Of a stretch of 64,000 bases of DNA, positions 17,555 through 26,245 are shown piece by piece. This DNA is from Oscillospiraceae bacterium. GTDB taxonomy: Bacteria; Bacillota; Clostridia; Oscillospirales; Acutalibacteraceae. The notes beneath the pieces were generated by a model, which did not search any database, was not told the DNA's origin, and saw only the letters and a program-made list of their open reading frames with translations. The first letter of the stretch is position 1. The number at the start of each line of letters is the position of its first letter. Location: assembly GCA_015066085.1 (NCBI GenBank), contig SVPA01000006.1, positions 18,171 through 82,170 on the forward strand. The letters run 5' to 3'. A program made the translations under genes and the position numbers.

Positions 17555-18142
17555 GTGGAAATGAGTAAATTTGGTATAGAGGGAATAGAGGGCTTTGCCT
17601 TACCCAGAGCAAACCAACTTCCCGACCTTGATTTTTATATGGACCAGGTCGTTTCTATAATGGAAAAATATCTTCATATCCTCTCTGTCGATGACGAGAG
17701 CAGATTTATTACCCCCGCAATGATAAATAACTATGTTAAACTCGGAATAATTCCTCCCCCCGAGAAAAAGCGTTACACAAAGGAGCATCTTTGCTATCTT
17801 TTTATAATTTGTACGCTTAAATCCGTGCTTCCTATTCCGTCGGTTTCTCTTATTATAAACACCGAACTTAAAAACCGAACAATTTTTGAACTTTATGATA
17901 TCTTCTGTGAAACCTATGAAAAGATGCTTTCGCAGTCGGTCGCCACCGCAAAAAAACTTTCTGAAGAGGAATCTGACGCTAAAACTGCCCTTGGAAAACT
18001 TTCTCTTCTTATGGCGGTTGGTGCCTCGGCTTCTGAGCTTGTTGCCGAAAACGCCCTTAAATCTTTTGCCCCGGAGAGCGAACCTATAGAAAAAGAAAAG
18101 AAGAAAGAAAAGGATAAAAAAGAAAAATCTTCTAAAAAATAG
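17555..18142 (+). CDS. DUF1836 protein, MerR-like putative regulator
   Basis: The GTG at 17555 lies six bases after AAGGCGGTG and is preferred; an ATG at 17561 is possible. The 195-residue product carries the DUF1836 core: 'ITPAMINNYVKLGIIPPPEKKRYTKEHLCYLFIICTLKSVLPI' is a helix-turn-helix of MerR-like type, with a following helical domain and a long Lys/Glu-rich tail (about 175-195). Members are thought to be DNA-binding regulators in Firmicutes; no target is known. The gene has its own promoter and a palindromic terminator. Confidence 0.82.
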   Translation: MEMSKFGIEGIEGFALPRANQLPDLDFYMDQVVSIMEKYLHILSVDDESRFITPAMINNYVKLGIIPPPEKKRYTKEHLCYLFIICTLKSVLPIPSVSLIINTELKNRTIFELYDIFCETYEKMLSQSVATAKKLSEEESDAKTALGKLSLLMAVGASASELVAENALKSFAPESEPIEKEKKKEKDKKEKSSKK

Positions 18143-18164
18143 TATGTAACAAAAATTAAAAAAA

Positions 18165-18190
18165 TAAACCGCAACTGCAGTTGCGGTTTA
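18165..18190. terminator. Bidirectional terminator, 26-base perfect palindrome
   Basis: The palindrome centred on CTGCAG (18165-18190) has T-rich flanks on both sides and separates the convergent DUF1836 gene and trpB. Confidence 0.85.
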
Positions 18191-18208
18191 TTTTTTATTG
18201 TTTTTTGA

Positions 18209-19447
18209 TTATTTAAGGTCGAGGTTGAACTTTTCCCCGCAACCGTAGTTTTCATAAACATAATCAATGTCTTTATCGCCTCTGCCCGAAAGACAAGCGA
18301 GAATAGAACCTGACTTATGTTCTTTCGCGTACTTAATAGCGTATGCTACAGCGTGAGCGCTTTCAATAGCGGGAATAATTCCCTCATAGCGTGAAAGAAG
18401 GAAGAAGGCCTCCATAGCCTCTTCGTCGGTTACCGCCTCGTAGTGAACACGGCCTAAATCACGAAGATAAGCGTGTTCGGGACCAACGCCGGGGTAGTCA
18501 AGTCCGCTTGCAATAGAGTAAACGGGAAGAGGTTCGCCCTTTTCGTCCTGAAGAACATAACTGTCAAAACCGTGAAGTCTGCCCTTTGTGCCGAATTTCA
18601 TAGTTGCGGCGTGGTCGCCAACATTTTCGCCCTTGCCAAGAGGCTCAATTCCGTAAATTTCAACCGGGTCGGCAAGGAAAGGAGTGAACATACCAAGCGA
18701 GTTGGAACCTCCGCCGACACAAGCACAAACTGCGTCGGGCATAATACCTGTCATATCTAAAAACTGTTCTCTTGCCTCAATTCCGATAATAGACTGGAAA
18801 TCTCTTACCATTTTCGGAAAAGGATGAGGTCCAAGACAGGAACCGATACAGTAAATTGCCGTATCATATTCTTTCATATAAGCGTCAAAAGCGGCGTCGA
18901 CGGCTTCCTTTAAAGTTTTAAGTCCGTGGGTAACGGGGATAACATTTGCGCCGAGCATCTTCATTCGAATTACATTGGGGTGCTGTTTTGCAATATCAAC
19001 CTCGCCCATATAAACGTCGCACTCAAGACCGAAGTATGCCGCAGCGGTAGCAATAGCAACGCCGTGCTGACCGGCACCCGTTTCGGCAATAAGTTTCTTC
19101 TTGCCCATAAACTTCGCAAGAAGTCCCTCGCCCATACAGTGATTAAGTTTATGTGCTCCCGTGTGATTTAAGTCTTCTCTTTTAAGATAAATCTGACAGT
19201 TGCCGAAAAGTTTGGAAAGGCGTTCGCAGTGATAAACGGGGGTAGGTCTTCCTTGAAACTCTTTTCTTATTCTGCGAAGTTCGCTTATAAACTGTGCCGA
19301 GTGGCAAATTGCCTCATAAGCGTCGTCGGCTTCCTTAAAAGCGGGAATAAGTTCGTCGGGCAAATAGGCTCCGCCGTACTCCCCGAAATAGCCGTCGGCC
19401 GTTGGAAATTCTTTGAGATAATTATCGAAACTTTGATATTTATTCAT
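18209..19447 (-). CDS. trpB: Tryptophan synthase beta chain TrpB (stand-alone)
   Basis: The start at 19447 follows AGGAG; the longer frame to 19477 has no site. The 412-residue protein has '[12 protein letters not shown]', the pyridoxal-phosphate lysine block '[16 protein letters not shown]', '[15 protein letters not shown]' with the catalytic Glu, the phosphate loop '[12 protein letters not shown]', and '[15 protein letters not shown]'. It condenses indole with serine. No trpA or other trp gene is in the window and the gene is monocistronic, so it may serve indole salvage; trpA elsewhere is equally possible. No T-box is visible in the short leader. Confidence 0.94.
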   Translation of the reverse strand: MNKYQSFDNYLKEFPTADGYFGEYGGAYLPDELIPAFKEADDAYEAICHSAQFISELRRIRKEFQGRPTPVYHCERLSKLFGNCQIYLKREDLNHTGAHKLNHCMGEGLLAKFMGKKKLIAETGAGQHGVAIATAAAYFGLECDVYMGEVDIAKQHPNVIRMKMLGANVIPVTHGLKTLKEAVDAAFDAYMKEYDTAIYCIGSCLGPHPFPKMVRDFQSIIGIEAREQFLDMTGIMPDAVCACVGGGSNSLGMFTPFLADPVEIYGIEPLGKGENVGDHAATMKFGTKGRLHGFDSYVLQDEKGEPLPVYSIASGLDYPGVGPEHAYLRDLGRVHYEAVTDEEAMEAFFLLSRYEGIIPAIESAHAVAYAIKYAKEHKSGSILACLSGRGDKDIDYVYENYGCGEKFNLDLK

Positions 19448-19534
19448 AATATATACTCCTTGATTTGTACCATACAAAACATTTTATCACAAAAATTTTT
19501 AAATGTCTACAAATCATAAAAATTTTTTAAAAGA

Positions 19535-19562
19535 AAAAAGACCGCGTTTAAGCGGTCTTTTT
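19535..19562. terminator. Bidirectional terminator-like hairpin upstream of trpB
   Basis: AAAAAGACCGC (19535-19545) pairs with GCGGTCTTTTT (19552-19562). On the minus strand it ends the message of the gene at 19580-19828 before trpB. Confidence 0.85.
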
Positions 19563-19579
19563 GTAAATTTAGAAACAAA

Positions 19580-19828
19580 TTATGCTTCAACAGCGGGAGC
19601 AGCGTCTTCGTCCTTAAGGAAGAACATAAGAATTCCGGAGACAGGGTTACAACCTAAAAGGATTGTAAGGATACCCCAAAGGATACGCTTGTTCTGGGTG
19701 TCGAGTTTGTTAAGCTTTACAAGACCGATAATGTTGAAAACGAGGGGAAGAATTCCGACGATGGTCCAGAATAAAAGAGCCCAACCAATAATGTTAAGAA
19801 TTAAAAATACTTTTGCACAAGTTTTCAT
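19580..19828 (-). CDS. Small two- to three-helix membrane protein, unknown
   Basis: The ATG at 19828 is preceded by GGAGGG; the frame to 19843 begins upstream of that site. The 82-residue product has an N-terminal helix pair (VFLILNIIGWALLFWTIVGILPLVFNIIGLV), a polar turn with 'KLNKLDTQNKRI', another helix (WGILTILLGCNPVSGILMFFL) and an acidic, Ala-rich tail. The pattern resembles small membrane proteins common in Clostridia, but I cannot name a family. It is followed by a terminator and then trpB in the same direction. Confidence 0.65.
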   Translation of the reverse strand: MKTCAKVFLILNIIGWALLFWTIVGILPLVFNIIGLVKLNKLDTQNKRILWGILTILLGCNPVSGILMFFLKDEDAAPAVEA

Positions 19829-19978
19829 TAAAAAACCCTCCAAAAAATTAATTGTGTTTCCACATATAATATATTATCACAACAAACGTTCAATGTCAAC
19901 GAATAATGTCGAAAAAATTTTCCTGCACCTTTTCAAACCCCTTAATCTATGATATAATGCTTTAAAAGAGGTGAGAAA

Positions 19979-20749
19979 ATGAAAAACGGCAAAAAAATAT
20001 CAGCGCTTCGTAAAAGTTACTGGTTTAGGTTTGTTTTCCGTCTTTGTGTGTTGGCGGTTGGAATATATCTTTACATATTTAAGCCCGAAAGGTTCGGTGT
20101 TCTTGACGGCTTTAACTTCTTTACGGGTTTTTCTGAGTTTCATCTTCTCTGGCTAATCTGGGTTTTAGATATGCTCCCGCAACTTTTCCCCTATAAAAAC
20201 AAAGCCCCACTCGGTCTTAAAAAACAGTTTAAAAGAAATTTTTCTCCCGTAAAAAACAGTGCTAACAAAGAAACGCTTAAAAAATATATTACCGCCTCAA
20301 ACCGCAGAGCAGCGGGCGTCTTTGCCCTTTGGTGTCTTTGTCTGGCGGTAGGCGGAGCCCTCTATTTTTGCGGACTGCTCGGCAAAAAAGAAGTCTTTAT
20401 GGTAACCCTGCTTTTTTATGTCGGCGACCTTGTCTGCGTTCTTATCTGGTGTCCGTTCAGAGTGCTTATGAAAAGCCGTTGCTGTACCTCTTGCCGAATT
20501 TTTAACTGGGACCACTTTTTTATGTTTTCTCCCATAATGTTTCTCGGCGGTTTTTATTCACTTTCGCTCTTTGGATTGTCCCTTGCCGTTTTAGCCGTCT
20601 GGGAAATAAGTCTTGCTCTTCACCCCGAAAGGTTTTTTGAGGGAACAAATAAAGCGATTCAGTGCAAAGAGTGTACCGATAAACTCTGCACCCGGTTCTG
20701 CCCCAAGACCCCGAAATATAAAACCAATAAAGAAACAGTAAAAAAATAA
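19979..20749 (+). CDS. Multi-pass membrane protein with C-terminal cysteine motif, unknown
   Basis: The 256-residue product has about five to six hydrophobic segments (for example FVFRLCVLAVGIYLYIF, VFALWCLCLAVGGALYFCG). It carries two cysteine groups: 'SRCCTSCRIFNWDHF' near residue 165 and a tail 'CKECTDKLCTRFCP' near residue 230. The tail resembles a metal- or iron-sulphur-binding CxxC-x4-C-x3-C site. I do not recognise the family. AGAGGTG precedes the ATG, and TATAAT at 19953-19958 with a weak TTTTCA -35 is the likely promoter. It ends in its own hairpin. Confidence 0.65.
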   Translation: MKNGKKISALRKSYWFRFVFRLCVLAVGIYLYIFKPERFGVLDGFNFFTGFSEFHLLWLIWVLDMLPQLFPYKNKAPLGLKKQFKRNFSPVKNSANKETLKKYITASNRRAAGVFALWCLCLAVGGALYFCGLLGKKEVFMVTLLFYVGDLVCVLIWCPFRVLMKSRCCTSCRIFNWDHFFMFSPIMFLGGFYSLSLFGLSLAVLAVWEISLALHPERFFEGTNKAIQCKECTDKLCTRFCPKTPKYKTNKETVKK

Positions 20750-20771
20750 AGAGTATGAGAACATACTCTTT
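20748..20771 (+). terminator. Hairpin after the cysteine-motif membrane protein gene
   Basis: AAAGAGTATG (20748-20757) pairs with CATACTCTTT (20762-20771) around AGAA. The 3' T-run is short, so this is a moderate terminator between convergent genes. Confidence 0.65.
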
Positions 20772-20787
20772 AGGGTATTATATATAG

Positions 20788-21423
20788 TTATTTTTGTTCC
20801 TCTTTTGCTCTTTTAATTGCTTCTTTTACAACAATACGGATAAGAGCAACAAGAAGACGGAAAACCCGAACCGAAATTTCAAAATCAAAGGAAAATTCCC
20901 CTTTTTGCGAGGTGTAGTCGCAAAGGATATCTATTTTCCTTACCCTTTCGGGAATTTTCATAAACGAGCCGATATATCCGGTAATAGGATATACAACCGA
21001 GCAACAGCGCCCGTAGGCTATCGCCGTATCGGCGGCGTCCTCCTCAGCGCAGACAATTCTTATAAAAAATCGCTTTGCCTTGCAGTGTTTGACGACCGAA
21101 ACAACCTCTTTTAAAAGGTCGGCAACAATTCGGACAATCTGCGCTGCCGTGTCGCTAAAACCCGAGGTTTTAAGGTTTTCCTTAAGGCTTTTTTTGTCAA
21201 GGCGGTCAAGCCCCGAGGCTTTTTTAAGGGTGTCGGCAACCGAGTTTTTAGCCTTTGGCTTGTCCTTTTTATCTTCGCTTTCGCTAAAGGTCCAAAAAAG
21301 AACCTTAAAGCGAAAAATAATGTCCTGGCCGTCGTCTTTTTTAATAATAACCGAAACGGGAATAAGTAAAACTGAGGAAATTAAAGCGAGAACGGCGGCA
21401 ACAATGCCCAAAAATATCCACAT
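20788..21423 (-). CDS. DUF2953 domain protein
   Basis: The 211-residue product has an N-terminal membrane helix (FLGIVAAVLALISSVLLIPVSVII), a short domain with 'FRFKVLFWTF', a charged linker, and the C-terminal DUF2953 region ending 'FDFEISVRVFRLLVALIRI' with a basic tail. In spore formers these proteins (YtfI type) are usually beside ytfJ/gerW and linked to sporulation; no ytfJ is next to it here. The gene stands alone, divergent from the phosphopantetheinyl transferase gene. Confidence 0.75.
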   Translation of the reverse strand: MWIFLGIVAAVLALISSVLLIPVSVIIKKDDGQDIIFRFKVLFWTFSESEDKKDKPKAKNSVADTLKKASGLDRLDKKSLKENLKTSGFSDTAAQIVRIVADLLKEVVSVVKHCKAKRFFIRIVCAEEDAADTAIAYGRCCSVVYPITGYIGSFMKIPERVRKIDILCDYTSQKGEFSFDFEISVRVFRLLVALIRIVVKEAIKRAKEEQK

Positions 21424-21508
21424 TTTACATCAACTCCCAACATCAGTTTAACATTATTATATATTATATACCCACATATTTCAATAAAAATTCAAAGGAG
21501 GGGATAAT

Positions 21509-22081
21509 ATGAAGTGGCGTATAGGTAATATTGATTCTTTTGATGACTATCAGTATGAAACCGCCTATAAAAACCTTTCAAACTCCGAAAAAGACCATAT
21601 AGACAGTCTGCTTCGTCAAAAGGATAAAAAGCGTTCCCTCCTTGCAAGAATTCTGCTTAAAAATCTTCTTGCAGAAGAAAATATCCCCTATGTCAGTATA
21701 GAATTAGCCGAAAACAAAAAACCCTTTCTTTCGGGTTCAAACTATTTTATAAGCCTTTCCCATAGCGGAAACTTTGCGGTCTGTGCCGTAAGCGAAAGGG
21801 CGGTAGGAATAGATATAGAGCAAATAAAACCCGTTAAAACCGCTTTGGTAAAAAGGGTCTGCACAAAAGAGGAAGAAGATTATATTTTCGAAAAGGTACA
21901 CCCAAAAGAAGATATTATAACCGACCCTGATACCCTTGAACGCTTTTTCAGAGTCTGGACCGCAAAAGAAGCCTTCTTTAAAAAGCAAAACGAGAAAACT
22001 TTTTCTCCTAAGAAAATAAACACCCTCAACGCATATAAACATAGCGAAAGAATAGACGACTATATGGTAACGGTAGTGTAA
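21509..22081 (+). CDS. 4'-phosphopantetheinyl transferase, Sfp type
   Basis: The 190-residue protein has both Sfp motifs: 'VGIDIEQIKP' (the GIDxE magnesium-binding motif) and 'FRVWTAKEAFFKKQ' (WxxKEAxxK). It transfers phosphopantetheine from CoA to a carrier-protein serine. GGAGGGG precedes the ATG. No polyketide, peptide synthetase or carrier-protein gene is in the window. Its length is slightly short for Sfp but normal for the branch that can also act on fatty-acid carrier protein. Confidence 0.9.
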   Translation: MKWRIGNIDSFDDYQYETAYKNLSNSEKDHIDSLLRQKDKKRSLLARILLKNLLAEENIPYVSIELAENKKPFLSGSNYFISLSHSGNFAVCAVSERAVGIDIEQIKPVKTALVKRVCTKEEEDYIFEKVHPKEDIITDPDTLERFFRVWTAKEAFFKKQNEKTFSPKKINTLNAYKHSERIDDYMVTVV

Positions 22082-22092
22082 GTCGACATAAC

Positions 22093-22120
22093 TTGACATA
22101 TAGATGATATGTGTTATAAT
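22093..22120 (+). promoter_or_regulatory. Promoter of the licCAB choline operon
   Basis: TTGACA (22093-22098), 16-base spacer, TATAAT (22115-22120), followed 27 bases later by the licC-like ATG with AAGGAG in between. Confidence 0.8.
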
Positions 22121-22146
22121 GCTTGTGAAAAGTAAAGGAGAATGAA

Positions 22147-23016
22147 ATGTTCAAGGTTGATAATGCGGTTATTATGGCGGCAGGCACCTCAAGCCGTTTT
22201 GCACCGCTTTCTTATGAATTGCCCAAAGCGCTTATAGAGGTAAAGGGCGAAGTTCTTATTGAACGCCAAATCAAACAACTCAAAAGTGCGGGAATTGACG
22301 AAATTTATATTGTAACCGGATATAAAAGCGAAATGTTTGATTATCTTGAGGGAAAATACGGCGTTATTTTAGTTCACAACCCCTACTATCTTGTTCGAAA
22401 TAATAATTCAAGTATTTATGCCGTTAAAGATATTCTTAAAAACACCTATATTTGCTCGGCGGATAATTATTTTAGCGAAAACCCCTTTGAAAGCGAAGTG
22501 GAGGACAGTTATTATTCTGCTGTCTATGCAAACGGACCTACAAAAGAGTGGTGTATGCAGTACGATAACAGCGGTAGAATTACTAATGTTACAATAGGCG
22601 GAGAAAATGCTTGGTATATGCTGGGTCACACCTTTTGGAGCGAGGTTTTCAGCAAAGAGTTTGTAAGAATACTTGAGGAAATTTATCTGCTTGAAGAAAC
22701 GGCAGATAAACTTTGGGAAAGTATTTATATGGAGCATATTGACCGCCTTGATATGAAGATAAGAAAGTATTCAAGCGAGGTCATTTTCGAGTTTGACACC
22801 CTTGATGAACTCAGGGAATTTGACTCAACTTATATTTGCTCCACCCGTTCGGAAATCTTAAAAGGCGTTGCAAAAAAACTCGGTTGCGAACAAAAAGATA
22901 TAACTTTGGTTCAGGCTTATAAAGACAGCACCAACGAAGCCGCAGGTTTCAGGTTTTTGTGCGGGACAAAAAGATATGAATATTCCTATAAGGAAAAGAC
23001 TTTAAAGGAGATTTAA
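22147..23016 (+). CDS. licC: Phosphocholine cytidylyltransferase-like protein (LicC type)
   Basis: The first 230 residues form a nucleotidyltransferase: 'VIMAAGTSSRFAPLSYELPKALIEVKGEVLIERQI' carries the nucleotide-binding Gly-rich loop and conserved Lys, and 'YICSADNYFSENPF' the metal-binding Asp. This is the pattern of LicC, which makes CDP-choline from phosphocholine and CTP. The protein is longer than pneumococcal LicC, with an extra C-terminal domain of about 60 residues. The next genes encode choline kinase and choline uptake proteins, which supports the choline assignment. A sugar-phosphate specificity is less likely. Confidence 0.85.
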   Translation: MFKVDNAVIMAAGTSSRFAPLSYELPKALIEVKGEVLIERQIKQLKSAGIDEIYIVTGYKSEMFDYLEGKYGVILVHNPYYLVRNNNSSIYAVKDILKNTYICSADNYFSENPFESEVEDSYYSAVYANGPTKEWCMQYDNSGRITNVTIGGENAWYMLGHTFWSEVFSKEFVRILEEIYLLEETADKLWESIYMEHIDRLDMKIRKYSSEVIFEFDTLDELREFDSTYICSTRSEILKGVAKKLGCEQKDITLVQAYKDSTNEAAGFRFLCGTKRYEYSYKEKTLKEI

Positions 23017-23017
23017 A

Positions 23018-23917
23018 ATGGCACGGGAAATTTTACCTAACGATATTCCTGAAATTAAGAAACTTTTAAATTTGGCTTTACAAACCGAAGATTATGCGGA
23101 TATTTCAAGAATGGGAGGCCTTACCAACCATACCTATAAGGTTACCCTTAAAAACGGCGAAGAATATGTTGTAAGAATTCCCGGCGAGGGAACAGAAGAA
23201 TTGATTTGCCGAAAAGACGAAATTGTAAGCACAAAACTTGCTTGTGACCTTGGCGTTGACGCCCCGGTTTTATACTTTGGAGAAGACGGAGCAAAGGTTA
23301 CCCGCTATATAAAGAACGCTAAAACCATGTCGGCAAAGGAAATTTGCAAACCCCTCCACATAAAACAGGTTGCCGATATTTTTAAAACAATGCACTCTTG
23401 CAAAGTAGATACAAAGGTTCCTTTTGAAGTTTTCGATATTGCGGAAGGCTATGAGAAAATTGTTGATGAAAAGAAAGTTCCTATGTTTTCCGACTATTCT
23501 CAAATCAAGAGTGAGGTTATGAGAATAAAAAAGGAAATTGATTTGGCGGTAAAGGCCGAAAAAGTCCCTTGCCATAACGACCCTCTTTGCGAAAACTGGG
23601 TTGAGGGCGACGGCAGAATGTATCTCATCGACTGGGAATATGCCGGAATGAACGACGGAATGTGGGACTTGGCAGACGTTTCAATCGAAGCCTCATTCAG
23701 TAAAGAAAGCGACCGTATCTTGCTTGAAAATTATCTCGGAAGAACTCCCGATACTAACGATATGAAGCATTTTCTTGCAAGTAAAATTTATGTCGATTTT
23801 CTCTGGACCTTGTGGGCTAAAGCAAGAGTTCCTTATGACGGACAGCCAATGGAGGACTGGGCTGCCGAAAGATACGCAAGACTTAAGAATTTTATAGAAG
23901 AGTATAATAAAATATAA
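23018..23917 (+). CDS. licA: Choline kinase (LicA type)
   Basis: The 299-residue protein is a choline/ethanolamine kinase-type phosphotransferase: 'GGLTNHTYKVTL' is the nucleotide-binding loop, 'CHNDPLCENWV' the catalytic HxD-x3-N Brenner motif, and 'LIDWEYAGMNDGMWDLADVS' the metal-binding Asp and following acidic helix. It would phosphorylate imported choline. It starts two bases after licC with AAGGAG upstream, so the two are tightly coupled. Confidence 0.9.
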   Translation: MAREILPNDIPEIKKLLNLALQTEDYADISRMGGLTNHTYKVTLKNGEEYVVRIPGEGTEELICRKDEIVSTKLACDLGVDAPVLYFGEDGAKVTRYIKNAKTMSAKEICKPLHIKQVADIFKTMHSCKVDTKVPFEVFDIAEGYEKIVDEKKVPMFSDYSQIKSEVMRIKKEIDLAVKAEKVPCHNDPLCENWVEGDGRMYLIDWEYAGMNDGMWDLADVSIEASFSKESDRILLENYLGRTPDTNDMKHFLASKIYVDFLWTLWAKARVPYDGQPMEDWAAERYARLKNFIEEYNKI

Positions 23918-23931
23918 AGGAGTAATGTCAA

Positions 23932-24879
23932 ATGTTTTCAGGAATTATTGCCGGCATGACCTGGGCTATTGAAACGGTTGTTTTAGGAATAGCCCTGGCT
24001 ATGAGCCCCTTTTGTTCAACCGAACAGGCTATTTTCCTAGCCCCCTTTGTAAGCACTTTTTTGCACGACGCTTGTTCGGCAATTTTTGCTACAATCTATA
24101 ACGGGGTCAGAGGAAACCTTAAGAATGTTTGGAAAGCATTTAAAACAAAAAGCGGAAAATGGGTTGTTTTAGCGGCGGTTATCGGCGGACCTATCGGAAT
24201 GACGGGTTATGTTCTTGCCGTTAATTATATGGGAGCCTCTATCGGTGCGGTTGCAAGTGCAATTTTCCCCGCAATAGGAAGTGTTCTTGCCTTCATTTTC
24301 TTAAAAGAAAAAATGAAGTGGCACCAGTGGGTTTTCCTTGTTATAACACTACTCGGTGTTTACGGACTCAGTTACTCGCCCGACCTTAAAATTGAAAACT
24401 TCTTCCTTGGAGTTCTCGGTGCTTTAATGTGTGCTTTCGGTTGGGGAATTGAGGCGGTTATTCTGGCGAAATGTCTTACCGACCCCGAGGTTACCGATGA
24501 ATACGCCCTTCAAATCCGTCAGACCACTTCGGCTTTAGTTTACGGAATTATAATTCTTCCCGTGCTTGGCGGTTGGAAATTCACGGCAGAACTTTTTACC
24601 GGCGGCACAGGTTGGCTTCTCCCGACAATCGCTTTAGCCGGTGCTTTTGCTACAATATCCTACCTGTTTTACTATAAAGCAATTTCTAAAATCGGCGCTT
24701 CAAAGGCTATGGCTCTTAACGTTACCTACACGGCTTGGGCAATCGTCTTTACGGTTGTAATTTTAAGAGATTTGTCGGTACTTACCCCCGCAACAATTAT
24801 TTGTGCAATAATTGTTTTGGTATGCGGAATCTTCGCCGCTGCAGATATCAAAGAAATTTTCAAGAAAAACAAGGCTTAA
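23932..24879 (+). CDS. licB: Choline uptake permease, EamA/DMT family (LicB type)
   Basis: This 315-residue protein has about ten hydrophobic segments in the two-repeat EamA pattern, with 'GGPIGMTGYVLAVNYMGASIGAVASAIFPAIGSVLAFIFLKEK' in the first half and 'ISKIGASKAMALNVTYTAWAIVF' in the second. Its place after licC and licA identifies it as the LicB-type choline importer. AAGGAG lies before the ATG. A strong terminator follows, so the three-gene choline unit can be expressed apart from the wall-polymer genes. Confidence 0.88.
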   Translation: MFSGIIAGMTWAIETVVLGIALAMSPFCSTEQAIFLAPFVSTFLHDACSAIFATIYNGVRGNLKNVWKAFKTKSGKWVVLAAVIGGPIGMTGYVLAVNYMGASIGAVASAIFPAIGSVLAFIFLKEKMKWHQWVFLVITLLGVYGLSYSPDLKIENFFLGVLGALMCAFGWGIEAVILAKCLTDPEVTDEYALQIRQTTSALVYGIIILPVLGGWKFTAELFTGGTGWLLPTIALAGAFATISYLFYYKAISKIGASKAMALNVTYTAWAIVFTVVILRDLSVLTPATIICAIIVLVCGIFAAADIKEIFKKNKA

Positions 24880-24883
24880 AAAC

Positions 24884-24916
24884 AAGGGCTGAAGATTTTT
24901 TCTTCGGCCCTTTTTG
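24884..24916 (+). terminator. Rho-independent terminator after licB
   Basis: AAGGGCTGAAGA (24884-24895) pairs with TCTTCGGCCCTT (24901-24912, one G-T pair), followed by a T-run. Confidence 0.88.
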
Positions 24917-24928
24917 TTTTGGTGCGCC

Positions 24929-24957
24929 TTGATTTTACGACAGACATATGGTATCAT
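24929..24957 (+). promoter_or_regulatory. Promoter of the CDP-glycerol transferase / YidC-sulfatase unit
   Basis: TTGATT (24929-24934), 17-base spacer, TATCAT (24952-24957), just past the licB terminator. It separates the wall-polymer pair from the choline genes in transcription. Confidence 0.7.
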
Positions 24958-25009
24958 AAAAAAAGATTTAAAACTTTCGTTTTTATAAAACCAAAAGGAG
25001 ACTTTTTAA

Positions 25010-26242
25010 ATGCTTTTGTACATCGACCCGGGAACGGGTAGTATGCTTTTTACAATACTTATAAGTGTAATAGGCGTTGCGGCTTATTCTCTTAAAATGC
25101 TTTTTATAAAGTTTAAATTTAAACTTGGCGGAGGAAAGAAGGGCGTAGCCGACGAGAAAATTCCTTTCGTTATTTTTGCCGACGATAAAAGGTATTTTAA
25201 GGTGTTTGAGCCTGTCTGCCGTGAAATGAATAATCGGGGCAAGGATATTTTATATCTCACAATGTCTGAAGACGACCCTGCTTTTAATCTTGAACTTCCT
25301 CACTTTAAGGCGGAATATCTTGGAAGTGAAAACAAGGCGTTTACCCGCTTAAATTTCTTAAATGCTTCAGTTCTTCTCTCAACTACTCCGGGGCTTGATG
25401 TTTATCAGTGGAAACGCTCAAAAGGGGTAGACTGTTATGTTCATATTCCCCATGCGGCTAGTGAAATAACCCTTTACAGAATGTTCGGCATTGATTATTA
25501 TGATACAATTCTTCTTTCGGGACAGTATCAGGCAGACGATATCAGAAACCTTGAAAAACTCCGCGAACTTCCCCAAAAAGAACTTGTCAAAATCGGTATT
25601 CCGTATATGGACGAAATGGCTGCCCGTTTTGAAAAAGAGGGGAATGCTCCCGCTCACGAAAAGACCGTTTTACTTGCGCCCTCTTGGGGTCAGAGCGCTA
25701 TTTTCAGCGTTTATGGCTCTAAAATACTCGATGTGCTTTTAAAAACGGGCTATCATGTTATTGTCCGTCCTCATCCCCAGTCCTTTACTTCGGAAAAGGA
25801 TATTCTTGAAAAACTTATGAAACAGTATCCCGAGTCCGACCAACTTGAGTGGAACCGTGATACCGATAATTTTGATGTTCTTCGCCGAAGCGATATACTT
25901 ATTTCGGACTTTTCGGGAGTTATTTTTGAATTCTGTCTTATCTACGATAAGCCTGTAATCTATACCGACCCTAAGTTTGATTTAAGTCTTTATGACGCTT
26001 GGTGGCTTGACACACCGCTTTGGACAACCTCTGCCCTTGAGCGACTTGGATGCCAACTGACCGAAGACAATATGGGCAATCTAAAAGAACTTATAGACTC
26101 TTGCCTTAATGACCCGCAGTATGCGGAAGGTCGCCGCCAGGTTAAAAACGAAACCTGGGAAAATTGCGGCAATGGTGCCGTTTTGGCTGCCGACTATCTG
26201 ATTCAAAAATATGAACAATTAACTGCAAGGGAGGAGGAATAA
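25010..26242 (+). CDS. CDP-glycerol:poly(glycerophosphate) glycerophosphotransferase (TagB/TagF-like)
   Basis: The 410-residue protein begins with 'YIDPGTGSMLFTILISVIGVAAYSLKMLF', a membrane-binding segment, then has the glycerophosphotransferase domain with 'VIVRPHPQSF' and 'DILISDFSGVIFEFCLIYDKPVIY'. The family extends or primes teichoic acid from CDP-glycerol at the cytoplasmic face of the membrane. It is followed three bases later by the YidC-sulfatase fusion, forming a two-gene unit behind the choline genes. No tagD is visible here. A related CDP-ribitol or phosphocholine substrate cannot be excluded. Confidence 0.85.
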   Translation: MLLYIDPGTGSMLFTILISVIGVAAYSLKMLFIKFKFKLGGGKKGVADEKIPFVIFADDKRYFKVFEPVCREMNNRGKDILYLTMSEDDPAFNLELPHFKAEYLGSENKAFTRLNFLNASVLLSTTPGLDVYQWKRSKGVDCYVHIPHAASEITLYRMFGIDYYDTILLSGQYQADDIRNLEKLRELPQKELVKIGIPYMDEMAARFEKEGNAPAHEKTVLLAPSWGQSAIFSVYGSKILDVLLKTGYHVIVRPHPQSFTSEKDILEKLMKQYPESDQLEWNRDTDNFDVLRRSDILISDFSGVIFEFCLIYDKPVIYTDPKFDLSLYDAWWLDTPLWTTSALERLGCQLTEDNMGNLKELIDSCLNDPQYAEGRRQVKNETWENCGNGAVLAADYLIQKYEQLTAREEE

Positions 26243-26245
26243 AGC

